This document shows positions 18,101 to 26,441 of a stretch of 64,000 nucleotides of DNA, one piece after another (the stretch's first letter is position 1; every line of letters starts with the position of its first letter). Both the position numbers and the translations under genes were made by a program. The notes beneath the pieces were generated by a model. It had not been told where the DNA came from. It saw only the letters and a program-made list of their open reading frames with translations, and did not search any database. The DNA is from Mesonia maritima. Its GTDB lineage: Bacteria > Bacteroidota > Bacteroidia > Flavobacteriales > Flavobacteriaceae. Location: NCBI RefSeq assembly GCF_042433895.1, contig NZ_JBHLUA010000003.1, forward strand, positions 62,001 through 126,000, written 5' to 3'.

Positions 18101-20315
18101 AATCGTAACCTATTGCTGATGGTACTGGATCCCAGGTGTATGCTACACTAGTTGAGCTAATACCATTATTCATAATATTGGTTGGAGTAGTGCAAGCAGG
18201 CCCTTCATCTATTGTTACATCATCAATTGCAATATCTCCATAGAATGTATTACCTGTAGGACCTTCTTCAGATCTAAATCTTAACTGAACAATATCATTA
18301 ACAGCATAAGGAGCTAATAAGAAAACATGTTCTTCCCAAGAAGCGCTTCCTGTATTTACAACACCTACTTGATTCCAAGTTGTCCCATCATAAGCATCTA
18401 TATATAATTCATTAGCAGGTGAGTATCCTTGCGTACACATAAACATATAAAAATATAATGCAGGCTTTGTCAAGGAACTTATATCAACAAGAGGCATTTC
18501 TAAAATTACTGAAGTTCCATTAGAAGTATCTGTCATATCTACCGCAGCAAAACTACCAGAGTTGCCAGTATGGTCATCCGGAGTAGCAGAACAACCTGTT
18601 GTGTTCCAACTAAAGCCTTCCTGAAAATCCCAATCTCCAGCAGAATCTTGTTCCCAGCAGTCTGGAATATTTGGATCTGTGAAGTTTTCTGTATAAGGAG
18701 CAATTTCAATACCACATTGTGTTAAAAAGTCCATTTTGACAGACCAATCACTTATATCTCCTCCTCCACAATCTGACTGTACATAAAAATCATAATCTGT
18801 ATTAGGCAATAATCCTGTTATATTTGCAGTATTAACACCTGCAACAACGGCCCCATTCTGGATAGGCGTTCCGATATTTGGATCATCTCCATCTGCCATT
18901 ACTACCCAATTATAACCATTAGGAGCTGGAGTGGAATTACCATCAACCCAATTAAAATCAACATCAGTAGCTGTTAAATTTGACATCGTTAAATTATATG
19001 GTGCTAGACAAGAATTAGAATCAATACTAAAGTCATCAATGAAAAAATCATAATCTGCATCATCATTATTAGTACCTTCAGAAGCCCAAAATGCAATTTG
19101 AATGACACCTGAATAACTTGATAAGTCTAATGCTTCTTGTTTGCCCGCTAGTGGAGGTACATTAGCAGAATTATAAGTAGTTAAGTTTTGCCATGTAGAA
19201 CCTCCATCTGTAGTGATTAAAACTTGTACTTCATCATCTGTAGATGCCATACCTCCATCTTCGTTCGCAGAAGAATTATTAGAATCTGTCTCTGCAACAA
19301 AATATTTAAGGTAATAAGCATTACTAGCTAAGTCAATTTCTGGAGAAATTAGCCATTCCTCCTTTGAATCAGAAAACAAATTAACTCTAAAAGCATCTGT
19401 ATAATTATTATTATTCAAAAAATCATCTATAACCCAAGCACTAGAACCTAAGCCTGAAGGCCCTGCTGAAGGTATTCCAGAGTCTGCTTCTACCCAACAA
19501 TTTAAATTAGAAGCATCGTTAAAATTTTCGGTTACAGGTGCTAGAAAAACACTACAATTAGTTAGAAAACTTACAACTGAAGACCAATTACTTAAATCTC
19601 CACCTCCACAATCTGATTGTACATAGAAATCATAATCAGTATTAGACGATAGACCAGTAACATTTACAGTAGTGCTACCGGGTGCTACAGAACCATTTGC
19701 TATAGGCGTATCGACCATTGGATCATCTCCATCAGCCATAACAACCCAATTATAACCTGTAGTTGCAGTAGCTTCTGAATCCCAACTAAAATCACCAGTC
19801 GTGGTTGTGACCGAAGTGTTCTGAACATTTTCCGGAATAAAACAAGTACTAACAGAAAAGTCGATTACATCGAAATCTAGACCATTAGGCGTACCCCATT
19901 GACCAATAGCTATATATACTGTAGTGGAAGGTGCTATTATAGTAGAAACTGTTTTTGTAGAATTTGAAGAAGTAGTTCCTTTTGCATCTAATTCACCACT
20001 AAATGTTGTCCCGGAACAACTAGAAAAAATCCCTATACCATTCCAACTTTTTCTTGAAAAAATTGTCATTGAAATCTTTTCAGATTTAGTCCCAGAAGTA
20101 TATTCAAACAGGTAAACATCATCATCCCAGTAAGCACCGTTAATACTCGTGCCTGTAGGATTAGTATTCCAATCTTCTGCACCAGCTGCCCCGGGCGTTG
20201 TAATTCCATTAGCTGTATATCCGTCTGTCAGGATCACGCCAGAGCCACAACCAAATTGTGCAAAACCCGACCAAAAAGATAAAAACAGTAAGAATAAAAA
20301 AGTAATTTTTCTCAT
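15129..20315 (-). CDS. Giant secreted multidomain protein: FN3-like repeats, adhesin-type jelly-roll domains, T9SS type A sorting domain
   Basis: From the ATG at 20315 the protein has 1728 residues and a signal peptide (MRKITFLFLLFLSFWSGFA, then Q). A beta-rich N-terminal domain is followed by eight FN3-like repeats, each with a GYxWVVMADGDDP-like strand and a TDYDFYVxSDCG motif. Four larger Cys/Trp-containing jelly-roll domains of the cleaved-adhesin/MAM-like kind (AIDDVxIDE endings) alternate with repeats 1-5; repeats 6-8 are consecutive. The C-terminus (LSLYPNPVKSNLTIS...GTYLLKV...FRIIKE) is a T9SS type A sorting domain, so the protein is exported through the outer membrane and attached or released. 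An adhesive or matrix role is inferred. Codons upstream of 20315 run through the promoter and are not used. Confidence 0.9.
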   Translation of the reverse strand: MRKITFLFLLFLSFWSGFAQFGCGSGVILTDGYTANGITTPGAAGAEDWNTNPTGTSINGAYWDDDVYLFEYTSGTKSEKISMTIFSRKSWNGIGIFSSCSGTTFSGELDAKGTTSSNSTKTVSTIIAPSTTVYIAIGQWGTPNGLDFDVIDFSVSTCFIPENVQNTSVTTTTGDFSWDSEATATTGYNWVVMADGDDPMVDTPIANGSVAPGSTTVNVTGLSSNTDYDFYVQSDCGGGDLSNWSSVVSFLTNCSVFLAPVTENFNDASNLNCWVEADSGIPSAGPSGLGSSAWVIDDFLNNNNYTDAFRVNLFSDSKEEWLISPEIDLASNAYYLKYFVAETDSNNSSANEDGGMASTDDEVQVLITTDGGSTWQNLTTYNSANVPPLAGKQEALDLSSYSGVIQIAFWASEGTNNDDADYDFFIDDFSIDSNSCLAPYNLTMSNLTATDVDFNWVDGNSTPAPNGYNWVVMADGDDPNIGTPIQNGAVVAGVNTANITGLLPNTDYDFYVQSDCGGGDISDWSVKMDFLTQCGIEIAPYTENFTDPNIPDCWEQDSAGDWDFQEGFSWNTTGCSATPDDHTGNSGSFAAVDMTDTSNGTSVILEMPLVDISSLTKPALYFYMFMCTQGYSPANELYIDAYDGTTWNQVGVVNTGSASWEEHVFLLAPYAVNDIVQLRFRSEEGPTGNTFYGDIAIDDVTIDEGPACTTPTNIMNNGISSTSVAYTWDPVPSAIGYDWVVMADGDDPLTDTPVASGSTTAANNRVVVSGLNSSTDYDFYVRADCGNGDLSDWSSKANFTTECAIINAPFFDDVEIHNATTTFNESECWYTVQTSYGWDISDDDTPSSDTGPNQAYSGTNFFFTEGSSGSAGDVAELYSPTIDVSSLTAPALMFYYHMFNGDTPGDMGELHVDVYAGNSWNNDVMPPLVGTQQTAQADPWIEKIVDLSSYTGTIQVRFRAIRGNDYESDISLDDISLGEMPTCFSPTNVQVTNTTGNTADFSWDAETTATNGYIWVVMADGDDPNTGTPIASGTTPAGTTSANVTGLSASTDYDFYVKSDCGGGDESDWASGLDFQTPCATFPAPYVENFDSTSIPNCWSQDSAGDWDFQEGFTWNTTGCSATPDDHTGNSGSFAAVDMTDTSAGTAAILEMPLVDVSTLTTPSLSFYMFMCTQGYSPANELYIDVYDGTTWNQVGVINSGSAAWEEHIFDLTSHVSNNTVKLRFRSLEGPTGNTFYGDIAIDDVRIDELPTCFDPINIQLNSYTATTADFSWDAEPTATNGYNWVVMADGDDPNVDTPVASGSVPAGTLTANVTGLSADTDYDFYVKSDCGAGDLSRWSLVFDFTTYPPCAAPTNVQNTAISDSTAEFTWDVSADESEGYNWVVMADGDDPNTNSPFTAGSVASGITIANVTGLDDNTDYDFYVRSNCGNGNLSEWSIMVDFKTDFGPCVPPTAINTGVTATTADFQWLISVDESDGYNWVVMVDGDDPSTDTPVKQGSVPNGTTTLTVSGLSSKTKYDFYLQSNCGDGNIGGWSAVVNFTTKVGPCGVPTAIATDNVTENSATFSWTNPAEQTTGYVWKVVANGGDPSTNTPVAEGYLQSGTNSVKVTGLLSNISYDFYIKSDCGNANVSDWSSVLDFITEKGLGVNDIAFQSLSLYPNPVKSNLTISAKSNVEQLELFSLLGQKVKTLSPNSTQTQLDLSGLSSGTYLLKVTINDSSKTFRIIKE

Positions 20316-20342
20316 AAAATTCAATTTAAGTTTAACAACTGC

Positions 20343-20374
20343 TAAAGTTATTAAATTATAGTTAATTATCTCAA
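20343..20374 (-). promoter_or_regulatory. Candidate promoter of the giant T9SS gene (TTG-N21-TAACTTTA)
   Basis: On the minus strand TTG (72-74 of the 20.3 kb block) is followed after 21 bases by TAACTTTA at 20350-20343, one base off the TAnnTTTG consensus. The box is 27 bases before the ATG at 20315. Confidence 0.45.
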
Positions 20375-20415
20375 TAAAATCGGCACAATTTATAAAATTA
20401 TGTTTAAGTATCAAA

Positions 20416-20437
20416 AAAACCGCTTTTAAGCGGTTTT
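20416..20437 (-). terminator. Terminator downstream of fabI
   Basis: Inverted repeat with core CCGCT/AGCGG flanked by A and T runs, so it is bidirectional in form. On the minus strand it lies 36 bases after the fabI stop and ends in seven T residues. It insulates fabI from the T9SS gene promoter just beyond. Confidence 0.8.
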
Positions 20438-20472
20438 TAAATTTATTGTAATTAAAGATTTAAGTTTATTAT

Positions 20473-21291
20473 TTATTTTTCCTTAACAAAACTTTCCATT
20501 ACTTTTTGACTTACGCCCATATTAGAGAATCCGCCGTCGTTATAAAGATTTTGTAAAGTCACTTTTCGTGTTAAATCTGAAAATAAGGTTAAGGTATAAT
20601 CTGCACATTCTTGCGCTGTTGCATTTCCTAAAGGGGACATTTCATCGGCATAAGCTATAAAACCATCAAATCCTTTTACGCCTTGTCCAGCTGTAGTTGG
20701 CGTTGGTGATTGTGAAATTGTATTTACGCGTACTTTCTTTTCGCTTCCGAAGAAATAACCAAAACTTCTTGCTATGGACTCTAAGTAAGCTTTATTATCT
20801 GCCATATCATTATAGTCTGGAAAAACACGTTGTGCTGCCATATATGTAAGCGCAACTATACTTCCCCATTCATTCATCGCGTCTTTTTTATAAAGCACTT
20901 GCATTGTTTTATGAAAAGAAACTGCAGAAACATCCCAACCTTTTTCAGTATAAGCATAATTCATGTCGGTGTAATGATTTCCTTTTCTCACATTTACAGA
21001 CATTCCTATGGAATGAAGTACAAAATCAAGCTTACCGCCTAATATTTCGGTTGCTTTTTCAACTAGATTTTCTAAATCTTCTACTTTAGTGGCATCAGCA
21101 GGAATTATTTCTGCGCCGGTTTTTTCTGCTAATTTCTTAATAGAACCCATTCGCATTGCTATAGGAGCATTTGTTAATACAAACGAACCGCCTTCTTCAT
21201 GCACGCGTTCTGCAGTTTTCCAAGCAATAGAATTTTCATCTAATGCGCCAAATATAATTCCTCTTTTTCCTTTTAGTAGGTTGTAAGCCAT
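20473..21291 (-). CDS. fabI: Enoyl-[acyl-carrier-protein] reductase (NADH)
   Basis: FabI reduces the enoyl-ACP double bond in the last step of each fatty-acid elongation cycle. The 272 residues show the divergent SDR nucleotide motif GIIFGALDENSIAWKTAERV, the block LDFVLHSIGMSVNVRKGNHYTDMNY, and the active-site segment IVALTYMAAQRVFPDYNDMADNKAYLES with the expected Tyr and Lys (Y-x6-K type spacing: YNDMADNK). The C-terminal SQSPTPTTAGQGVKGFDGFIAYADEMSPLGNATAQE matches the substrate-lid region. Length is slightly above the usual 260. ATG start, followed upstream by an A-rich leader; monocistronic, with its own terminator. Confidence 0.93.
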   Translation of the reverse strand: MAYNLLKGKRGIIFGALDENSIAWKTAERVHEEGGSFVLTNAPIAMRMGSIKKLAEKTGAEIIPADATKVEDLENLVEKATEILGGKLDFVLHSIGMSVNVRKGNHYTDMNYAYTEKGWDVSAVSFHKTMQVLYKKDAMNEWGSIVALTYMAAQRVFPDYNDMADNKAYLESIARSFGYFFGSEKKVRVNTISQSPTPTTAGQGVKGFDGFIAYADEMSPLGNATAQECADYTLTLFSDLTRKVTLQNLYNDGGFSNMGVSQKVMESFVKEK

Positions 21292-21338
21292 AGTTTATTA
21301 TTTAGTAAGTTGATGCGGTAAAGATAATAAAACAAATC

Positions 21339-22991
21339 TTAGTTCAGCAAGGCTTTTGCGTGGGCAATTGCAGAATCTGAATTTTGTTTTCCGCCGAGCA
21401 TTTCTGCTAATTCTTGAATTCTATCTTTTTCTTCTAATGTTAAAATATTTGTTGTAGTCGCTTCGGTACCTGCTTTTTTGTAAACCTTTAAATGCTGGTT
21501 TCCTTTCGCAGCAATTTGAGGTAAATGGGTAATTGCGATAACTTGTAAATCTTTTCCCATTTCACTCATTATATTCCCCATTTTCTGAGCGATTTCTCCA
21601 GAAACTCCAGTATCAATTTCATCGAAAATTATAGTAGGTAATTGACTGTAACTTGCTAAAATACTTTTTATAGCCAGTGTAATTCTTGAAAGCTCTCCTC
21701 CACTCGCGGCTTTTTTTAAACTTGAAAAATTTCCTCCTTTGTTTGCCGCCAGTTTCCATTCCATTTCGTCGGTTCCTAGAGAAGTGAAATTTTCTGAAAG
21801 CTCAAGTTCTATTTTTAAACGCGCTTCAGGCATTCCTAATTCTTTTAAAATCGCTTCAATTTGTTTGATGAATGTAGGAATTGCTTTTTTTCGTTTTTCA
21901 AATAAATTTTTTCCTTTTAAAAGGACTTCTTTTTTTGCTTCGGAAATTTCTTGTTGAATTCGTTCTAAATTCTCTTCGCTATTTTCTGAAGCTTCAACTT
22001 TTTCTTGTAAATCTTGTTGAATTTCTAATAATTCTGAAACAGAATCGGTTTGATGTTTTTTCTGAATATTATATAGTTTCTGAAGTTTTTCATTAATATA
22101 TTCTAATCGCTCGGGATCGTCTTCAACATTATCTTGTAACCGCTCTGCTTCTACCGAAATATCTTCCAGTTCTACTAAAACGCTTTGTATTCTTTCAAAC
22201 AAACTCGCGTATTTTTCACCAAAATCTTCAATAGCTTGTAAGCGCGATTTTATTTCCTGAATTCGTTCTAAAGCCCCAATTTCTTCTTGTTGTAAATTAA
22301 AAACTACTGCCGAAAGATTTTCTTTCAATAATTCTACATTATTTAAGGCTTGTGATTCGGCTTCTAATTCTTCTTGCATTCCTTCAACCAATTGTGCTTC
22401 TTCTAATTCTTTTAAAAGAAATAGATTATAATCATAGGTCGCAGCAACTTCTTGTTGTTCCTGTTTAAGGTTTTCAAGCTTTTTTTGTAGCTGAAGGTGA
22501 TTTTTATAAGAACTTTTGTAATTTTTTAATAATTCTTCTGTTTCCGCTAAGGCATCAATTACGCTATATTGGTAATTGCTATCACCGATAAATAAAGTTT
22601 CATGTTGACTATGAATATCGACTAACTGATTTCCTAAAACACCTAGTTTTTGCAAAGTTACCGGTGTATCGTTTATAAAAGCTCGGGATTTTCCAGAAGG
22701 CAAAATTTCTCTTCGAATTATAGTTTGGTCTTCATAATCCAATTCTTCTTTGTCGAAAAGCTTTTGCAACTTATAATCTTCAATAGAAAAAATACCTTCA
22801 ACAATACATTTTTTAGCTGAATTTCGAATAGCACTTAAATCGGCTCTTTTTCCTAAAAGTAACGATAAAGCTCCAAGAAGAATAGATTTTCCGGCTCCGG
22901 TTTCTCCTGTAATGGTAGTAAAACCATTTTTTAATTGAATGTGAACGTCTTCAATTAAAGCGAAATTTTTTATGGTTAATGAAGTAAGCAA
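21339..22991 (-). CDS. recN: DNA repair protein RecN
   Basis: RecN is an SMC-like ATPase acting in double-strand-break repair. The 550 residues have an N-terminal Walker A in TTITGETGAGKSILLGALSLLLGKRAD, a central coiled coil (roughly residues 155-370, rich in Glu, Lys, Leu and Gln), then the ABC signature GGELSRITLAIKS and Walker B LPTIIFDEIDTGVSGEIAQKMG, and VIAITHLPQIAAKGNQHL. Length is typical. The start is TTG at 22991, since LTSLTIKNFALIEDVHI is the normal N-terminus and no ATG lies close. It is the last gene of the bamD-to-recN group, 71 bases after the DUF4835 gene. Confidence 0.95.
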   Translation of the reverse strand: MLTSLTIKNFALIEDVHIQLKNGFTTITGETGAGKSILLGALSLLLGKRADLSAIRNSAKKCIVEGIFSIEDYKLQKLFDKEELDYEDQTIIRREILPSGKSRAFINDTPVTLQKLGVLGNQLVDIHSQHETLFIGDSNYQYSVIDALAETEELLKNYKSSYKNHLQLQKKLENLKQEQQEVAATYDYNLFLLKELEEAQLVEGMQEELEAESQALNNVELLKENLSAVVFNLQQEEIGALERIQEIKSRLQAIEDFGEKYASLFERIQSVLVELEDISVEAERLQDNVEDDPERLEYINEKLQKLYNIQKKHQTDSVSELLEIQQDLQEKVEASENSEENLERIQQEISEAKKEVLLKGKNLFEKRKKAIPTFIKQIEAILKELGMPEARLKIELELSENFTSLGTDEMEWKLAANKGGNFSSLKKAASGGELSRITLAIKSILASYSQLPTIIFDEIDTGVSGEIAQKMGNIMSEMGKDLQVIAITHLPQIAAKGNQHLKVYKKAGTEATTTNILTLEEKDRIQELAEMLGGKQNSDSAIAHAKALLN

Positions 22992-23062
22992 ATTTTTCTG
23001 TAATTTTTAATGTAAATATACGGGGGAAATTTTTGCTTTCCACATCAAAATAGAAAAGAAAA

Positions 23063-23956
23063 TTAATAGGTGATTTTACTCCATTCTTTACTGTAAAGTG
23101 GAGCCATACTATTTAAATTATTTACCACTTCTTTTATAGAAACCGAAGGACCGCCACTAAAAATACTTTTAATTTCGTTAGATTTCGCGTCGAAAAAGCT
23201 TCGTAACAATACAGAATTTGGTCGCTGGTTATTTACCTCGCGCAACATCTGTATACTTTCTACAATTTTCTTTTTTCCTTCTTCTAAATCTGAATGAAAA
23301 ACATCTAAACCTTCGCGATGATACGTATAAAGTGCTTCACGATATTTAGAAAAATTATTCGATAATAAATCTGAATTAATTTTAAAGCGAGAGCTATTTC
23401 CATCACTTGCACGCCAACCTTGGTTACTACTTTGTTGCGCGGTGTTTACAATTAAACGTGCTTCTTCGTGATATTTTTGTCCGCCAAGTGGTGAAAATGT
23501 ATCAGCATCTAAACCTAAAATTGTATAAATATAAAAACTAATCGTTGAAACAAGATTAGAGCTGAATGTATTTTGATTATAATTTAAGCGCTGAAATTCT
23601 GTATAGGTAAAGTTAAACTGATTATCCTTAAAATTGAAAATTGGCGAACTGGTAGTTGATCCAAAAATTGGTCGTGAGGATTGTACTTGTATTGTTGCCT
23701 TGAAATTATTAGAATTATACTCGGTTACATTTATAAAAATGCTACAATTAATACGTTGGTGATTTTCAAGATCTAATTTTGTCCAATTATTTTCATTCAC
23801 GAATTCCTGAAGCGAAGTTTGCAACGTATTAAAAATAGAAAGTTGCGTGTTCCCCGTTTGTTGTGCCGCTACTTGAATCTGACAATTAATTTCTTGTGCA
23901 GAAGCCAATCGCACCACAGAAACAAAAAATATAACACCTAATAAAAATTTCTTCAT
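23063..23956 (-). CDS. DUF4835 family secreted protein
   Basis: A 297-residue protein with a signal peptide (MKKFLLGVIFFVSVVRLASA, then Q). After that comes EINCQIQVAAQQTGNTQLSIFNTLQTSLQEFVNENNWT, TQINCSIFINVTEY-like (RINCSIFINVTEYNSNNFKATIQVQSSRPIFGS), and YTILGLDADTFSPLGGQKYHEEARLIVNTAQ, the block I associate with DUF4835. Family function is not known to me; the conserved position between coaBC and recN in flavobacteria suggests an envelope role, but that is weak inference. Probably cotranscribed with coaBC, 23 bases upstream. Confidence 0.88.
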   Translation of the reverse strand: MKKFLLGVIFFVSVVRLASAQEINCQIQVAAQQTGNTQLSIFNTLQTSLQEFVNENNWTKLDLENHQRINCSIFINVTEYNSNNFKATIQVQSSRPIFGSTTSSPIFNFKDNQFNFTYTEFQRLNYNQNTFSSNLVSTISFYIYTILGLDADTFSPLGGQKYHEEARLIVNTAQQSSNQGWRASDGNSSRFKINSDLLSNNFSKYREALYTYHREGLDVFHSDLEEGKKKIVESIQMLREVNNQRPNSVLLRSFFDAKSNEIKSIFSGGPSVSIKEVVNNLNSMAPLYSKEWSKITY

Positions 23957-23979
23957 TCTAGCTTTATTTATTGACTAAG

Positions 23980-25176
23980 TTACAAAACTCGCTCCACAAT
24001 TTCTTGAATAATATCTACGGCAACTTCTTGTTTGCTTTTCAGTGGAAGATTTTTCACTTCGTTTTCACTTACAATTTTCACTTTATTAGTGTCTTTTTTA
24101 AAACCTGCTCCTTTATCATTTAAAGAATTCAGTACAATAAAATCTAAATTCTTTTTTTCCAGCTTTTCACGCGCGTAGATTAGTTCATTTTCAGTTTCCA
24201 AAGCAAAACCTACCAAAAACTGATGCGTTTTTTGTTCACCAAGCGATTTTAAGATATCCGGATTTTTTTCCAATTCAATGGTAAGATTTTCTTCCGCTTT
24301 TTTAATTTTTTGATCCGCAATCTTTTTCGCTTTATAATCTGAAACAGCTGCCGCTGCAATAACAATATCGGTTTCAGCATAAAATTCATGAACCTTATTA
24401 AACATTTCTTGCGCAGAAGTAACTTGAATCAATTTAATCGATGAATTTGAAAGCGACAAAGCTGTAGGACCGCTCACCAAAATAACCTCAGCACCTTGTT
24501 TTGCAGCTTCTTCAGCTAACGCATAACCCATTTTTCCGCTAGAATGATTTCCTATAAAACGTACTGGATCGATTGCTTCATATGTTGGTCCTGCAGTAAT
24601 TAAAACTTTTTTTCCGAAAAGCGGCGCATTCTTTTTTAAATCGTTTTCTATAAACGAAATTATTTCTTCGGGTTCTGCCATTCTTCCTTCTCCGCTTAAA
24701 CCGCTGGCTAATTCACCAGAACCTACGGGAATCATTTTATCTCCGAAAGACTCTAATTTCTGAATACTTTCTTTTGTGGAAGAATGTTTGTACATATCCA
24801 AATCCATCGCGGGAGCAAAATAAACCGGACATTTTGCTGAAAGATAAGTGGCTAAAAGAAAATTATCACTATGGCCATTTGCCATTTTAGAAAGCGTGTT
24901 AGCCGTAGCCGGCGCAATAAGCATGTAATCTGCCCAAAGCGCTAATTCTACGTGATTATTCCATACTTCACCTTCTTCTTCGGTAAAACTGGAAATCACT
25001 TCATTTTTTGATAACGTGGAAAGGGAAAGTGGTGTTACAAATTGCTTTGCATCGGAAGTCATCACTACTTTAACTTGCGCGCCGGCTTTTACAAACAAGC
25101 GCACAAGATAAGTAGTCTTATAAGCGGCAATACCGGCTGTGATGCCTAAAAGTATATTTTTGCCGCTCAACATCAT
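23980..25176 (-). CDS. coaBC: Bifunctional phosphopantothenoylcysteine decarboxylase / phosphopantothenate-cysteine ligase
   Basis: CoaBC makes 4'-phosphopantetheine from phosphopantothenate and cysteine in coenzyme A synthesis. The 398 residues hold an N-terminal flavoprotein CoaC domain: LLGITAGIAAYKTTYLVRLF, the catalytic His in WNNHVELALWADYMLIAPATANTLSKMANGHSDNFL, and PVYFAPAMDLDMY. From about residue 185 comes the CoaB ligase domain: KVLITAGPTYEAIDPVRFIGNHSSGKMGYALAEEA, then AAAVSDYKAK and KNPDILKSLGEQK. The protein starts with two Met codons. It is three bases behind the omega-subunit gene. coaE, another enzyme of the same pathway, lies at 12.5-13.1 kb. Confidence 0.95.
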   Translation of the reverse strand: MMLSGKNILLGITAGIAAYKTTYLVRLFVKAGAQVKVVMTSDAKQFVTPLSLSTLSKNEVISSFTEEEGEVWNNHVELALWADYMLIAPATANTLSKMANGHSDNFLLATYLSAKCPVYFAPAMDLDMYKHSSTKESIQKLESFGDKMIPVGSGELASGLSGEGRMAEPEEIISFIENDLKKNAPLFGKKVLITAGPTYEAIDPVRFIGNHSSGKMGYALAEEAAKQGAEVILVSGPTALSLSNSSIKLIQVTSAQEMFNKVHEFYAETDIVIAAAAVSDYKAKKIADQKIKKAEENLTIELEKNPDILKSLGEQKTHQFLVGFALETENELIYAREKLEKKNLDFIVLNSLNDKGAGFKKDTNKVKIVSENEVKNLPLKSKQEVAVDIIQEIVERVL

Positions 25177-25179
25177 TAT

Positions 25180-25506
25180 TTACTCTTCAGAAGTTTTGGT
25201 GTTTCTGTAGTAAATTTTGTTTTCTAACCACTCTTGTACCGCTAGCGATTGTGGTTTTGGTAAACGCTCATAAAATTTAGAAACCTCAATTTGTTCTTTA
25301 TTTTCGAAAATTTCGTCTAAGCTATCGTTATACGTAGCAAATTCGTCTAATTTTTCTAATAATTCTTTTTTGATTTCTGTATTTATTTGGCTTGCTCTTT
25401 TTGAAATAATAGAGATTGCTTCGTAAATATTATCGGTAGGAGCATCTACCTTATTTTTGTCGATTGTGGTGGTTGTCACCGGCGCTTCTGTTTTCTTTAA
25501 ATCCAT
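25180..25506 (-). CDS. rpoZ: DNA-directed RNA polymerase omega-subunit family protein
   Basis: A small acidic-basic protein of 108 residues (counted from the second Met, MDLKKTEAP) with the omega-like core DNIYEAISIISKRASQINTEIKKELLEKLDEFATYNDSLDEIFENKEQIEVSKFYERLPKPQSLAVQEWLENKIYYR. The helix IYEAISIISKRASQIN aligns with the conserved omega helix that reads ARRARQI or similar in other phyla. Bacteroidota omega proteins diverge from the E. coli type, so the call rests on this helix plus the conserved position between coaBC and bamD. It may start instead at the first Met (25512). Confidence 0.8.
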   Translation of the reverse strand: MDLKKTEAPVTTTTIDKNKVDAPTDNIYEAISIISKRASQINTEIKKELLEKLDEFATYNDSLDEIFENKEQIEVSKFYERLPKPQSLAVQEWLENKIYYRNTKTSEE

Positions 25507-25519
25507 AACCATATATAAC

Positions 25520-26329
25520 TTAAAAGTTCTTTAAACGTTGATTGATATCTGCTGAAATTTCTGATGCTTTTGTTGAAAATTCGCCTTCAGCATAATATTT
25601 CTCATAATCTTCATAATATTCGCTGGCTGTTTCCAGACGTTCTTCTACTAAATACTGATAACTGTTTATCGCCAATAAATAAGCGGCATCTAATTTATGA
25701 AAATACGCACTTTCAATATATTTTGAACCGGGGTAGCTTTCAATAAAATTATCCATCGCCGCGATGCTAGCTTTGTAATCTTCGATGTGATAATATTGTC
25801 TTGCTATCTCAAAGGCTTTTTTCTCTAATTTTTCACGTAATTCTGATAGCAACGTATTTGCTTCAGCTACATTTTCTCCATCTGGATAACGTGTAATATA
25901 ATCTTGTAATTTTTCGATTCCTTTATACGTTTCTGTTTGGTCTAAACTGTAACGCGGCGAAACGTAGTAATAACTTTTAGCTGATTTAAAAGCGGCTTCT
26001 CCTGCTTTTTCACTTGTAGGATAGGCTTTTGTAAATCGTTCGAATTGGTAACCGGCATCAAAATAATCTTCTAACTGATAATAAGAATCTGCATAAATGA
26101 ACGAAATTTTTTCTCCTTGCGGCGTTCCGCGATATTGCGGCAAAATTTGTTCTAATAACTGAAGCGTTTTTTTAAAGCGGTTGTTTTTTCCGGTTTCAAG
26201 TCCTTCTTCATAAAGTTTTACCGCCATTTCGTATTTTGGCTTTATCTCTTCATTTTTTAAGACTTTTTGATAGGGACTACAACTGCTTATTATTAAAGCA
26301 ATTAAAATTACTACGCTACTTTTTCTCAT
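25520..26329 (-). CDS. bamD: Outer-membrane assembly lipoprotein BamD
   Basis: BamD is an essential lipoprotein of the BAM complex that inserts beta-barrels in the outer membrane. From the ATG at 26329 the protein begins MRKSSVVILIALIISSC, a signal peptide with lipobox; the lipid-bearing Cys is followed by SPYQKVLK. The body is a run of TPR-like helical pairs (ADSYYQLEDYFDAGYQFERFTKAYPTSEKAGEAAFKSAKSYYYVSPRYSLDQTETYKGIEKLQDYITRYPDGENVAEA), as in BamD/YfiO. Usual length. Two upstream Met codons exist (26344 and 26332); a -7 box four bases before 26344 would favour the longest form if the transcript is leaderless. Confidence 0.93.
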   Translation of the reverse strand: MRKSSVVILIALIISSCSPYQKVLKNEEIKPKYEMAVKLYEEGLETGKNNRFKKTLQLLEQILPQYRGTPQGEKISFIYADSYYQLEDYFDAGYQFERFTKAYPTSEKAGEAAFKSAKSYYYVSPRYSLDQTETYKGIEKLQDYITRYPDGENVAEANTLLSELREKLEKKAFEIARQYYHIEDYKASIAAMDNFIESYPGSKYIESAYFHKLDAAYLLAINSYQYLVEERLETASEYYEDYEKYYAEGEFSTKASEISADINQRLKNF

Positions 26330-26348
26330 CATAGTTAAAAACATCTGG

Positions 26349-26356
26349 CAAAAATA
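26349..26356 (-). promoter_or_regulatory. -7 promoter box (TATTTTTG) of the bamD-recN operon
   Basis: On the minus strand TATTTTTG is followed by CCAG and then the first of three in-frame ATG codons of bamD (26344). It matches TAnnTTTG fully; no TTG -33 element is visible at a standard distance. Confidence 0.55.
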
Positions 26357-26441
26357 CTGTATTCTATTGTATTATAAAAACTAAACCTTAGTTCGTTTAC
26401 AACGGCAAGGCGAAAGTTTTAGTATTTCTATTTTTTTCATT

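Noticed and set aside
15500..19800. Apparent long repeats at about 295- and 800-base spacing, at first sight like a CRISPR-type or transposon array
   Set aside because: All repeats are in frame in one protein and encode FN3-like and jelly-roll domains; spacing is protein modular, with no short identical repeats and unique spacers.
20316..20414. Extended N-terminus of the T9SS protein from 20414
   Set aside because: It would cross the promoter box and start in the fabI terminator; the signal peptide begins cleanly at the ATG at 20315.
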